Shown: positions 16,445-24,477 of the stretch, piece by piece | Layout: each line of letters begins with the position of its first letter | Numbering within the stretch: position 1 is the first letter of the stretch | Notes under the pieces: model-generated | The model's input: the letters and a program-made list of their open reading frames with translations, nothing else | Databases searched by the model: none | What the model was told of the DNA's origin: nothing | Made by a program: the position numbers and the translations under genes | DNA from: JBMZCV01 sp049613665 | GTDB taxonomy: Bacteria; Bacteroidota; Bacteroidia; Chitinophagales; UBA2359 | NCBI GenBank assembly: GCA_049613665.1 | Contig: JBMZCV010000036.1 | Span: 1 to 34,415 of the forward strand | Reading direction: 5' to 3' | Length of the DNA: 34,415 bases

Positions 16445-17791
16445 TTAGTCTTCTATTTCTTTCATTTTTTCTTCTAAAAAAGCGATATGTCTTCTTATTT
16501 CAACAGCTACAATATCATTTATTTCTTTTTTTGTTAATTTTTCATGATATTGTTTTTCTAAAAAAATAGTTCCTTCCTCATTTACAATTTCATATTTTGC
16601 TTTCATAAAAAAAATGTCAATTCTAGCTATGAAATCAAACTCTGGAAATCTTCTTTTTTTGAAAGAAAAAAAATCAAATACCAAGCTAAAATTATCTAAT
16701 AAACTTACAGTCGTATTTATTAATTTATCAAATGCTCTTATAAGGTTAAGTCTATTATCTTGCCAATTAAAATCTTCCTCTTCATTTAAACGACAATAAA
16801 AGTGACTTTTTGAATAAAATTTAGCCATTTTTACATTTTTTTGAATAAACTTTTCAGCTAAAGGTAAAACAAGATTACGAGCAAAATTTTCAATATCGAT
16901 TTCTTGTTTTAAAACTATCATTTCTTCACTCACTTCTTTTATTTTCATATCCAAAACCGCCAATTCCTTATCCAAATCATCGGCTTCTTCAATGCTTTCG
17001 CCTTTCGCACCTTTTATCATGAGTTCTAAAGAGTGAATTAAATTTTCGGCTATATAATCTACAAAAGCATTCAGATTTCCAGCATCGGCGAGTTGCAAAA
17101 CTTCAAAATAATGCTGTTTATCTTCTTGTTTCACAATCACAGGCGGAAAGCCAAAACGCATTAAAATGAAATTCATGAGCAAACGTGCTGTTCTGCCATT
17201 TCCATCATCGAAAGGGTGAATGCGAATATATTTGTAGTGAAATTGTGCCGCTAAAACGATAGCATTTATATCTTTTTCATCCGCTTTTCCTCTGTACCAA
17301 TTGATTAAATCATTCATTTTCGCTGGCGTTTCCTCTGGCGTAGCAAAACGAAAAATTTCGCCTATTTTCGTCAAAACATGATTTGGAGCAGTTTTGTAAA
17401 CACCGACATTTATTTTTTTGCGAGTTTTTTGGCCATCTGCCGTAATAGCATCGGAAAAATACGAATCCTTCAAAATCAAAGTGTGCAATTCTCTGATAAA
17501 ACTTTCTGTTAGCGGCCGTTCTTGTTTCACGATTTCGCTTATCCATTTTACGGCTTCATTGTGGCCTGTCATTTCAAAATGGTCTTTCAAGGGCTTGCCA
17601 GAAGCTGTTAAGCCAAATAAAATTAATGCTTTTGTTTCGCCATAAGACAAAGAATTTCCCTCCAAACTGTTGGAATGATAGTTCCAATCTAGTCTAAATT
17701 TTTGCATAATTCGCAGTTCATCGTCTTTTTTCAAAGGCCGCAAAGTATCTAGCTCTGCTTTCAAAAGTATGGCTTTTTGTATGGGATTCAT
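16445..17791 (-). CDS. fic: Fic family protein (class II, N-terminal inhibitory motif)
   Basis: Fic enzymes transfer AMP (sometimes another nucleotide moiety) to hydroxyl side chains of target proteins. The 448-residue protein carries the complete active-site motif HPFDDGNGRTAR (192-203, catalytic H192, Mg-binding D196). It has an N-terminal inhibitory motif SNSLEG (40-45) that fits (S/T)xxxE(G/N) with E44. This predicts an auto-inhibited class II Fic. After the Fic core (to ~260) comes a coiled-coil-like linker (~265-298) and a C-terminal domain of about 150 residues that is duplicated as the separate protein downstream. Common Fic proteins of this type end sooner, so the C-terminal domain is an addition, possibly for target recognition. 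The target is unknown. Confidence 0.92.
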   Translation of the reverse strand: MNPIQKAILLKAELDTLRPLKKDDELRIMQKFRLDWNYHSNSLEGNSLSYGETKALILFGLTASGKPLKDHFEMTGHNEAVKWISEIVKQERPLTESFIRELHTLILKDSYFSDAITADGQKTRKKINVGVYKTAPNHVLTKIGEIFRFATPEETPAKMNDLINWYRGKADEKDINAIVLAAQFHYKYIRIHPFDDGNGRTARLLMNFILMRFGFPPVIVKQEDKQHYFEVLQLADAGNLNAFVDYIAENLIHSLELMIKGAKGESIEEADDLDKELAVLDMKIKEVSEEMIVLKQEIDIENFARNLVLPLAEKFIQKNVKMAKFYSKSHFYCRLNEEEDFNWQDNRLNLIRAFDKLINTTVSLLDNFSLVFDFFSFKKRRFPEFDFIARIDIFFMKAKYEIVNEEGTIFLEKQYHEKLTKKEINDIVAVEIRRHIAFLEEKMKEIED

Positions 17792-17883
17792 GTTTTTGTT
17801 TTTTTATAAAACCTAAAATTCAAAATAATATAACTAACTCATTCTTTTTTGCTTATATTTAAGCTTCAATTTCTTTAGCAATG

Positions 17884-18061
17884 GTTCGGACATTTTTTAT
17901 AACAATTCTCGGTATAGTAAAAAAACATCTTTTGGCAAGCGAAACATACTATTTTTCCATAAAAATAGTGAATATTGGTCGCCTTAGCCTAAAAAAAATA
18001 GTATGTTTAAACTTTTGATAAAAAAATGTATAAATGTCCGAACTGTTGTTTAGAGAATTGT
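17884..18061. promoter_or_regulatory. Interleaved inverted repeats between divergent operons
   Basis: Three inverted-repeat pairs occupy the spacer between fic (minus) and the Septu-like pair (plus). A is GTTCGGACATTT (17884-17895) with AAATGTCCGAAC (18032-18043). B is ACAATTCTC (17902-17910) with GAGAATTGT (18053-18061). C is AAACATACTATTTTT (17942-17956) with its exact complement at 17994-18008. ACTATTTTT (17948-17956) can also pair with AAAAATAGT (17961-17969), so two foldings compete. A and B are interleaved, not nested. Could be an operator region, a small mobile element remnant or an RNA switch. Confidence 0.55.
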
Positions 18062-18089
18062 AAAAATAACATTTTTTGGCTTAGTTTTG
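18058..18089 (+). promoter_or_regulatory. Promoter of the Septu-like operon
   Basis: TTG (18058-18060) and TAGTTTTG (18082-18089) match the Bacteroidota -33 and -7 elements with 21 bp between them. Transcription would start near 18095. That rules out the ATG at 18087 as the start codon and supports ATG 18135. The right arm of inverted repeat B overlaps the -33 element, so a repressor there would block the promoter. Confidence 0.5.
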
Positions 18090-18134
18090 CAAAGAAAAAG
18101 CTTATTTTGCTTTCAAAACCAAACGGATAAAAGC

Positions 18135-19190
18135 ATGAAAATAAAAACGCTATACATACAAGATTATAAAATCCTTAAAAAATTTAAAATTAACTTTTGT
18201 TATAAAGAAAAAATCAATTTGATAACAGTACTTTCTGGCATCAATGGAAGTGGAAAAACAACTGTTTTAGATTTTATTTATGACACTTTCAAAAAACAAA
18301 ATATTACACTTGCCAATGCTGAAAGTTTTATCCATATTGAAGCAGAGCTTTTTTCAAAAAACTTTAAAGAAAATTATAAATTAACAAGTAGTTTTCTGAA
18401 ACAAAATAAGTCTCATTTTCGGTTTCCTTTATCCAAAAAAATCATTTACTATAAAGCAAGCAAAGAAAATGAATTGGCAAAAAAAAGCATCATTGACTTT
18501 ATTGATTTTCTGATTTATGAAAAAGATGTACGAAGTAGTGAGGCTTATGCAGTTTTGCAAACAAAAATAAATGAAATTTTGGCTAACTTGCAACTTGATA
18601 TTGCTTTTAGTGGTTTGGACAAAAAAAAAGAAATTTATTTCAAAAATGCACATTCAAACCGTATAAAATTACAAGATTTGTCAAGTGGCGAAAAGGCAAT
18701 TATTACTAAAGTTTTACCGCTTTATCTCGCTGATGTTAAAGATAGCCTTATTTTGATAGACGAACCAGAAGACTCCTTGCACCCAAATTGGCAAAATGAA
18801 ATAGTTGGTTTGTATCGCAAGGTGGCAGAGCGAAACAACAATCAGTTTATTATCGCTACACATTCGCCGCATATTGTCGGTGCTGTTCGGCAAGAATGTG
18901 TTAAAATTTTGAAGAAAGAGGAAGATGTAATAAAAGTAATTGATAGCAGTACGAAATCTTATGGCAAACGAATTGATGAAGTTTTGCTCGAAATTTTTGG
19001 CTTGAAAGCACTTAGAACACCAGTAGTTGAGCAAAAAATAGATGCTTTGAGTGAAATGTTAAATGAAAATAATTTTGAGAATGAGAATTTTGAAAATTTG
19101 CTCAAAGAATTAGAAGAAACTTTAGGCCGTTTTGATAGTGATTTGGCAATGATTAGAATGGAAAAAATGAAAAGAAAAGTTTTGAGATGA
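18135..19190 (+). CDS. PtuA-like SMC/ABC-type ATPase (Septu-like defence)
   Basis: The protein is 351 residues from ATG 18135; an earlier in-frame ATG at 18087 lies inside the predicted -7 box and would add 16 unlikely residues. It is an ABC/OLD-type ATPase with Walker A GINGSGKTT (35-43), signature LSSGEK (182-187), Walker B LILIDEPEDSLHP (205-217) and H-loop ATHSPHIVG (H243). The ~135-residue insertion between Walker A and signature is helical. The downstream HNH gene overlaps by 4 bp (ATGA), which implies translational coupling. ATPase plus HNH protein is the make-up of the Septu anti-phage system, in which PtuA and PtuB form one complex. The same pair also serves as effector in some retrons, but no reverse transcriptase is present here. 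Defence function is inferred. Confidence 0.75.
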   Translation: MKIKTLYIQDYKILKKFKINFCYKEKINLITVLSGINGSGKTTVLDFIYDTFKKQNITLANAESFIHIEAELFSKNFKENYKLTSSFLKQNKSHFRFPLSKKIIYYKASKENELAKKSIIDFIDFLIYEKDVRSSEAYAVLQTKINEILANLQLDIAFSGLDKKKEIYFKNAHSNRIKLQDLSSGEKAIITKVLPLYLADVKDSLILIDEPEDSLHPNWQNEIVGLYRKVAERNNNQFIIATHSPHIVGAVRQECVKILKKEEDVIKVIDSSTKSYGKRIDEVLLEIFGLKALRTPVVEQKIDALSEMLNENNFENENFENLLKELEETLGRFDSDLAMIRMEKMKRKVLR

Positions 19191-19804
19191 AAAAAATAGA
19201 TAAAAGCGAACCGTCTTTATTTACTGATTTTATCAAAAAAGAAAAACCTAAAATTTGGGCAGATTTTAATATTGGATATGATACAAGAAGCTATATGTTG
19301 TGTGATGAACAAAATTTTCAATGTGCTTATACTGAAATTGCAATTGAGCCAGAAAATACTTCTTCTCATATCGACCATTTTCGAAAAAAAGGTATGTTTC
19401 CTAAACAGTGTTTTGAATGGCAAAACCTCTTAACGGCTTGCAATAATGAGAAATATGGTGCAAAATATAAAGACAAAAATATCAAGGAAGAGGATTACAA
19501 ATTGCTAATTCAACCAGCTATCGAAAATCCGAAAAGTTTTTTTATCTATTCTTTTATAGGAGATATAATTCCACTTTCAAAAGATGAACAAAGCAATAGT
19601 TATAAAAAAGCGAAAACAAGCATTGATTTGTTTAATTTAAACCATAAATCACTTAAAGAACAACGCAAAACAGTTTATAAACAAGTAGAAGCTATGTACA
19701 CTTTCTTGACATTAAAACAACTAAAAGAAGTAATTGGTCGTTTTGATAGTTTTATAGAATATGTTTATTATACTTTAAAACAAATAGATGCTCAAAAAAA
19801 GTAA
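19187..19804 (+). CDS. PtuB-like HNH protein (TIGR02646-like)
   Basis: The 205-residue protein resembles the TIGR02646/PtuB HNH family. It shows CAYTE (46-50), SHIDHFRKKG (60-69, with H61 and H64), F-W-NLL-AC (~76-85) and C--EKYGAK (85-93), the order expected for the beta-beta-alpha HNH fold. Notably the usual two CxxC zinc pairs appear as C46-A-Y-T49 and C85-N-N-E88, each lacking its second Cys. The enzyme is expected to cut DNA or another nucleic acid when licensed by the ATPase. Whether this variant is active is uncertain. It overlaps the ATPase gene by 4 bp and lies 36 bp before lptD on the same strand. Confidence 0.7.
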   Translation: MKKIDKSEPSLFTDFIKKEKPKIWADFNIGYDTRSYMLCDEQNFQCAYTEIAIEPENTSSHIDHFRKKGMFPKQCFEWQNLLTACNNEKYGAKYKDKNIKEEDYKLLIQPAIENPKSFFIYSFIGDIIPLSKDEQSNSYKKAKTSIDLFNLNHKSLKEQRKTVYKQVEAMYTFLTLKQLKEVIGRFDSFIEYVYYTLKQIDAQKK

Positions 19805-19840
19805 AACTGAAAATACCTAAAAAATCATACACATTCCACT

Positions 19841-22582
19841 TTGCAAATAAAAAATACAACATATCAAATATTTCTGTTAGCCATTTTGTTATTTTGCACC
19901 GATATTTCGGCTCAAAACCCGCAAAATAGAAGCGAAACAGTGCCTAAAGACAGCATTGCGACGAGCAAAAACGATTCGGTACAGCTACAAACGGATAGCT
20001 TAGATGTGCCTATTAAAATGTCTAACAATTCATTGAATGCACGAGTGACTTACAAGGCAAAAGACTCTATCGTTTATGACATCACGAATAAGAAAGTTTA
20101 TTTGTATAACAGAGCTTCGATTAGTCAAGAAGATATGGAACTCGAAGCCGCAAGTATCGTTTTTGACCAAGAAGCAAAAATAGTGAAAGCAGCAGGCGAA
20201 ACAGATTCTTTAGGTCGTGCTATTGGTACGCCAAAAATTGCGGAAGGTGGCAGAAATTATGAAGCAGCAGAAATTGAATATAATTTTGAAAGCAAAAAAG
20301 GCAAGCTTTCGCATATTGTGACGAAAGAAGGCGAAGGATATTTGCGAGGCGAAAGGGTGAAAAAAAATGAACAAAACGAATTGTTTGCTCAAAATGCTTT
20401 TTATACTACTTGTGCTTTGGAGCATCCACACTTTAAAATAAAAGTAGATAAAGTAAAAATTATACCTAATAAATTGATAGTTTCAGGCCCTGCACAGCTC
20501 GAAATTGCAGACGTTCCTACGCCTTTGGTATTGCCTTTCGCCATTTTTCCGATACAAAAACAACGGTCTTCTGGTATCATTTTGCCCAGCTATGGCTATT
20601 CGCCCAATCGAGGCTACTATTTGCAAGGCGGTGGCTACTATCTCGGTTTCAGCGATTTTGTCGATTTGGCACTCACAGGCGATATTTACACCAATGGAAG
20701 CTGGCGAGGAAATGCAACTAGCGTTTACAGAAAACGATATAAATTTAATGGAAACGTAAGCTTAGATTTTGGGCGAACTCGTGAGGGCGACCCAATTACA
20801 CCAGATTTTCAGGTGCGAGACAATTTCCGAGTCGGCTGGACACACTCGCAAGACGCTAAAGCACGGCCAAATAGCAGTTTTTCGGCCAATGTGAACTTTG
20901 CAAGTAGTGGCTTCAACAAAGAATACGGCGTAACAAACAGTACGGTTTTGACAAATACTATTACTTCGAGCATTAGTTTTAGGCAAAAAATTCAGAACTC
21001 ACCTTTTAGTTATACTTTAAATGCTCGGCACGAACAAAATACAAATACCAATAAAGTCAATTTAACTTTGCCTACTTTTACCTTGAATATGAATCGTATT
21101 CAGCCGTTTAAACGAAAAGTTAAGGTAGGAAAAGACAAATGGTTTGAAAAAATTAATTTGACATATAGCATGGATGCACAAGCTCGTACTTCGGTGGCTG
21201 ATTCTTTGCTATTTACGAATACGGTTTTCGATGAGTTGCGGTATGGTGTCAATCATCGGCCTGGAATAAGCACCAATTTCAAAATTTTGAAATATATAAA
21301 TGTACAGCCTAGCCTTACTTATAGCGAAGCGTGGTATCTCGAAACAACTCGAAAGGTTTGGGTGGGCGATACTATTCTTCCTGGCGAAACTATCGAAATA
21401 CCTAATTTGGACAAAACTTTGATTCGTGTTGCAAGTGATACTTTGGCCAATGAAGTCTATGAAACTACTGTAAATGGTTTTCAAAGAGCAATGCAGTTTG
21501 GCGGTGGTTTGAGTATGAGTACAACACTTTATGGTATGTTCAATTTTCGGAAAAGCCGTATAAAAGCTATTCGACATGAGTTTCGGCCAACAGTTGGTTT
21601 TAATACTCGGCCAGATTTTGAGAAAGCACCGTTCAATTATTATAGAAGCTATGTGAAAAATGGTGATAATGACAATATTGCCGACAATGATACAATTACT
21701 TATTCTATTTTTGAAAATGGCATTTATGGCTCGCCAGGCCGTGGCTCGCAGGCAGCGATTACTTTTGGTTTTGCCAATAATTTGCAAATGAAAATTCGGC
21801 CTTCCAAAAAAGATACTGCTACAACCGATAGAAAAATCAATTTGTTAGACCGTTTTGCTATCAATTCTTCTTACAACTTTTTGGCAGATAGCCTAAATTT
21901 AGCAAATATTAGAGTTAGTGGAGGTACTAATTTGTTCAATAAAATAAATATCAATTTCGATGGTACTTTTGACCCATATATTACAGATGACGCTAATAAA
22001 AGGTTAAATCGTTTTGAGTGGGCAGAAAACAAAAGGTTGGCACGTTTCAAAAGTGCAAATATCACCTTGCGAACCGATTTGAGTTCAGATGAAATCGGAA
22101 AAGGTAAGAGTTTGATAAAAAATGCTAATCGAAATACTGGCGGCAATTCGGGAGCGAAAGTGCGTGATGCGAAAAGTTCGAGAAGCGGCAATGCTGCCGA
22201 GCGTGAGGAAATAAATAACTATTCGGAACAATTCGACAATTGGAATATTCCTTGGAAATTTGGCCTTGATTATACTTTGAGGCTTGACCAAACAAAAAGA
22301 AATGGCGTTGATACGCTTATTGTAACTCAGAATTTGGGTTTTAATACAACATTAAATTTGACCAGAAATTGGCGTGTTACTATTAGTTCTGCTTATGATT
22401 TTGTGAATAAAGAACTTGCAAGAACAACGATAAATCTAAATCGTGATTTGCATTGTTGGGAAATGTTATTCAATATTACGCCAAATGGAGCATATCAAAA
22501 TTATAGCTTTGAGTTGCGTGTGAAATCTTCTGTTTTGCAAGATTTGAAACTAACTAGAAAACGAAGATGGCAGGATTTATAA
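19841..22582 (+). CDS. lptD: LPS-assembly protein LptD (Bacteroidota type)
   Basis: LptD is the outer-membrane barrel that inserts lipopolysaccharide delivered by the Lpt bridge. The 913-residue protein has a signal peptide (1-24, FLLAILLFCTDISAQ) and an OstA/LptA-like periplasmic part (~45-210; VTYKAKDSIVYDITNKKVYL, YNFESKKGKLSHIVTKEGEGY). A long beta-barrel follows with repeated aromatic strands and the motif ILPSYGYSPNRGYYLQGGGYY (~247-267). The C-terminus QDLKLTRKRRWQDL is typical of Bacteroidota homologues. The start is TTG at 19841: there is no ATG or GTG between the in-frame stop at 19808 and the signal peptide. It may be partly read through from the Septu-like operon 36 bp upstream, although an essential gene should also have its own promoter. 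Confidence 0.88.
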   Translation: MQIKNTTYQIFLLAILLFCTDISAQNPQNRSETVPKDSIATSKNDSVQLQTDSLDVPIKMSNNSLNARVTYKAKDSIVYDITNKKVYLYNRASISQEDMELEAASIVFDQEAKIVKAAGETDSLGRAIGTPKIAEGGRNYEAAEIEYNFESKKGKLSHIVTKEGEGYLRGERVKKNEQNELFAQNAFYTTCALEHPHFKIKVDKVKIIPNKLIVSGPAQLEIADVPTPLVLPFAIFPIQKQRSSGIILPSYGYSPNRGYYLQGGGYYLGFSDFVDLALTGDIYTNGSWRGNATSVYRKRYKFNGNVSLDFGRTREGDPITPDFQVRDNFRVGWTHSQDAKARPNSSFSANVNFASSGFNKEYGVTNSTVLTNTITSSISFRQKIQNSPFSYTLNARHEQNTNTNKVNLTLPTFTLNMNRIQPFKRKVKVGKDKWFEKINLTYSMDAQARTSVADSLLFTNTVFDELRYGVNHRPGISTNFKILKYINVQPSLTYSEAWYLETTRKVWVGDTILPGETIEIPNLDKTLIRVASDTLANEVYETTVNGFQRAMQFGGGLSMSTTLYGMFNFRKSRIKAIRHEFRPTVGFNTRPDFEKAPFNYYRSYVKNGDNDNIADNDTITYSIFENGIYGSPGRGSQAAITFGFANNLQMKIRPSKKDTATTDRKINLLDRFAINSSYNFLADSLNLANIRVSGGTNLFNKININFDGTFDPYITDDANKRLNRFEWAENKRLARFKSANITLRTDLSSDEIGKGKSLIKNANRNTGGNSGAKVRDAKSSRSGNAAEREEINNYSEQFDNWNIPWKFGLDYTLRLDQTKRNGVDTLIVTQNLGFNTTLNLTRNWRVTISSAYDFVNKELARTTINLNRDLHCWEMLFNITPNGAYQNYSFELRVKSSVLQDLKLTRKRRWQDL

Positions 22583-22958
22583 ATGTTTTTTTGTAACTAT
22601 TTTGAATGGTTATCATTTTTTTAAGGGCTTTTTTACTGAAAAATAGTATGTTTTCAACAAAAAAGTGTACCAGCATGAGTTTTTAACTCGTGCTAAACCA
22701 AAACGGTAGCTTTTAGCTACCTATTCATCCAATTCAAAGCTATCTGGTAGTTAAAAACTACCAATTTGATGTGGTACGAGTTGAAAACTCATACCTGTTT
22801 TATAGTTTATTTGGCACTTTTTGGAGCGAAAAACAACATTCTTGTTATTCTTAAATTCGATAGCCCATGTGACAGGTTTTTAAAACCTGTCACGTCTAAA
22901 CAAATAGGTGCTATTTTTTTTAAAAATTACATAATTTACTTTGCAACGTATTTAACAC
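22583..22958. other. Intergenic cluster of short hairpins between convergent genes
   Basis: No gene is visible between the convergent lptD and speE genes. Five short palindromes with T/A-rich loops lie here: AGCATGAGTT.../AACTCGTGCT (22672-22694), GGTAGCT/AGCTACC (22705-22721), GGTAGTT/AACTACC (22746-22762), GGTACGAGT/ACTCATACC (22773-22795), and the perfect GTGACAGGTTTT/AAAACCTGTCAC (22869-22893). The first and fourth can also pair with each other. Confidence 0.7.
22869..22893. terminator. Perfect 12-bp-arm hairpin, possible bidirectional terminator
   Basis: GTGACAGGTTTT and AAAACCTGTCAC flank one T. It lies 66 bp beyond the speE stop (minus strand) and 287 bp beyond the lptD stop. No T-tract follows the stem on either strand, so termination is only a guess. 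Confidence 0.4.
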
Positions 22959-24239
22959 CTACATATCAATCATATTTTTCACAAAGTTAGGCAAAGCAAA
23001 AGCTGCCAAATGCACATTTTCGTTATAATATTGCAAATTATGTTCTTGTGAAAAAGCTTTGGCTTCTATACTATCAAAATCTGAAGGTCTGATATTTCCT
23101 TTGCTCGAATACGAAAATGCCCACATGCCACTTGGGTAAGTTGGAATAAAAACAAGGTAGCAATGCACATTGTTTTCGCCAAAAATGCTTTTATAACATT
23201 TGAAACAATCGACAAAAGCTGCTGCCCCAAAACGTGGCGACTCGCTTTGTGTAACTAAAATTCCTGTATCATTCAAAATTCGATGAGCATTGGCATAAAA
23301 ATCATAAGAAAAAAGTCCTAAAGCAGGCCCTTCTGGGTCGGTAGAATCAACAATAATCAAATCGAAACTCCCTGCCTGTGCTTGTGCTACATATTTTATT
23401 CCATCATCAATGATTAGTTTCAACTTAGGATTGTCGAAAGCTGCCGACAAGCTAGGCAAATGCAAACAAGAAGCTTCAACTACTGTTTTGTCTATTTCTA
23501 CCATTACTACTTCTTCTATATCAGGGTGTCGCAACAACTCACGCACTGTGCCGCCATCGCCACCGCCAATAACTAAAGCACGCTTTACATTTTTGTGCGA
23601 CAACATAGCAACATGTGTAATCATTTCGTGATAGCCATATTCGTCTCGCTCCGTACACATGACCATATTATCAATGCTCAACATTTTGCCATACGCAAAA
23701 GTATCATATACTTCTACTAGCTGATAAGGCGATTTTTTGCGATATAAACGGTCGCCTTTGTGTCGCAACGATAAAGCTGTATTTTCATCTTTGTCCGTAA
23801 ACCACACATTTCTACTTGCTTTATGTTCTTCGACTCTTTGTTCATGTTCTTCTCTCCATTCTGCCAAGTTTTGAGCATTTTTTTCTAACAAATTCGGTTG
23901 CCCACGTTTTATTTCCATTGCCGAGCCATGGCCAGCACCAAAAGCTTTTTTGAGGAACTCATAGGCAATCCAAGGGTTTACGGCATCGCCACAAGTAAAC
24001 AAATCTATTGCAGCATAGTTGTATTCAGGCCAAGTATGTATGGCCAAATGGCTTTCCTGAATTACTACTACACCCGAAACCCCAAAAGGCGAAAAATGGT
24101 GAAAGGTAGAGTTTATGACAGTTGCTTTCGCTTCTTTTGCGGCAGCTACCATGCTTTGCTCAATATAAACAGCATCATTCATAGCTTCTGTTGAGCAGTT
24201 GTAGAGTTCTACTAAAATATGTCGTCCTAATGTATCCAT
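22959..24239 (-). CDS. Fused AdoMet decarboxylase / spermidine synthase
   Basis: One 426-residue protein joins two consecutive enzymes of polyamine synthesis. Residues 1-~125 are a SpeH-type S-adenosylmethionine decarboxylase proenzyme. S63 (in QESHLAIHTW) is the self-cleaving residue that becomes the pyruvoyl group, and H68 and C83 occupy the same numbered positions as in the Thermotoga enzyme. Residues ~145-426 are a SpeE-type aminopropyltransferase with GGGDGG (the AdoMet-type binding loop), acidic MVEID, and DSTDPEGPA containing the catalytic Asp. The fusion would supply decarboxylated AdoMet directly to the synthase. Note that proenzyme cleavage splits off a 62-residue N-terminal beta chain and leaves the alpha chain attached to SpeE. 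An AGTGCCAGGCACT palindrome lies 30 bp upstream. Confidence 0.93.
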   Translation of the reverse strand: MDTLGRHILVELYNCSTEAMNDAVYIEQSMVAAAKEAKATVINSTFHHFSPFGVSGVVVIQESHLAIHTWPEYNYAAIDLFTCGDAVNPWIAYEFLKKAFGAGHGSAMEIKRGQPNLLEKNAQNLAEWREEHEQRVEEHKASRNVWFTDKDENTALSLRHKGDRLYRKKSPYQLVEVYDTFAYGKMLSIDNMVMCTERDEYGYHEMITHVAMLSHKNVKRALVIGGGDGGTVRELLRHPDIEEVVMVEIDKTVVEASCLHLPSLSAAFDNPKLKLIIDDGIKYVAQAQAGSFDLIIVDSTDPEGPALGLFSYDFYANAHRILNDTGILVTQSESPRFGAAAFVDCFKCYKSIFGENNVHCYLVFIPTYPSGMWAFSYSSKGNIRPSDFDSIEAKAFSQEHNLQYYNENVHLAAFALPNFVKNMIDM

Positions 24240-24268
24240 TTTTTCGATTGATAAAAGTTTTTGTATGA

Positions 24269-24281
24269 AGTGCCAGGCACT
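24269..24281. promoter_or_regulatory. 13-bp palindrome AGTGCCAGGCACT
   Basis: A perfect palindrome about the central base, 30 bp upstream of the polyamine gene start (24239, minus strand). Related 13-mers occur upstream of the genes at 7620 and 31019. Candidate operator or leader hairpin. Confidence 0.45.
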
Positions 24282-24477
24282 ATTTTAATAAAAGAGCGTT
24301 TTATTTTTTTTGGCTAAAAAGCAAGCAAAGATATTTATTATTATACAAAAACGTTTCACTTATCGCTTTTTCTTTTCTCAAAACTTGTTTTTTGCGAAAA
24401 ATGGCACATTAGTTAAAACCCTTAGTAATGGCAAAAAATCTCTGCCTCAAATAAAGAAGTTATTTTTTGAACGTTAC

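Noticed and set aside
18087..18134. Upstream ATG as the start of the ATPase gene
   Set aside because: It falls within the predicted -7 element and adds 16 residues not typical of the family; ATG 18135 begins directly with MKIKTLYIQDY, the usual start of such ATPases.
18058..19804. Retron with an ATPase/HNH effector
   Set aside because: No reverse transcriptase motif (YxDD) is present in or next to the pair, and I see no msr/msd-type gene; the simpler reading is Septu-like.
22672..22893. CRISPR-like array
   Set aside because: The hairpins differ from each other in sequence and spacing, and there are no identical direct repeats with unique spacers.
22766..22990. 74-codon frame between lptD and speE
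   Set aside because: It spans two hairpins and overlaps the 3' end of speE on the other strand; no sign of a real protein.
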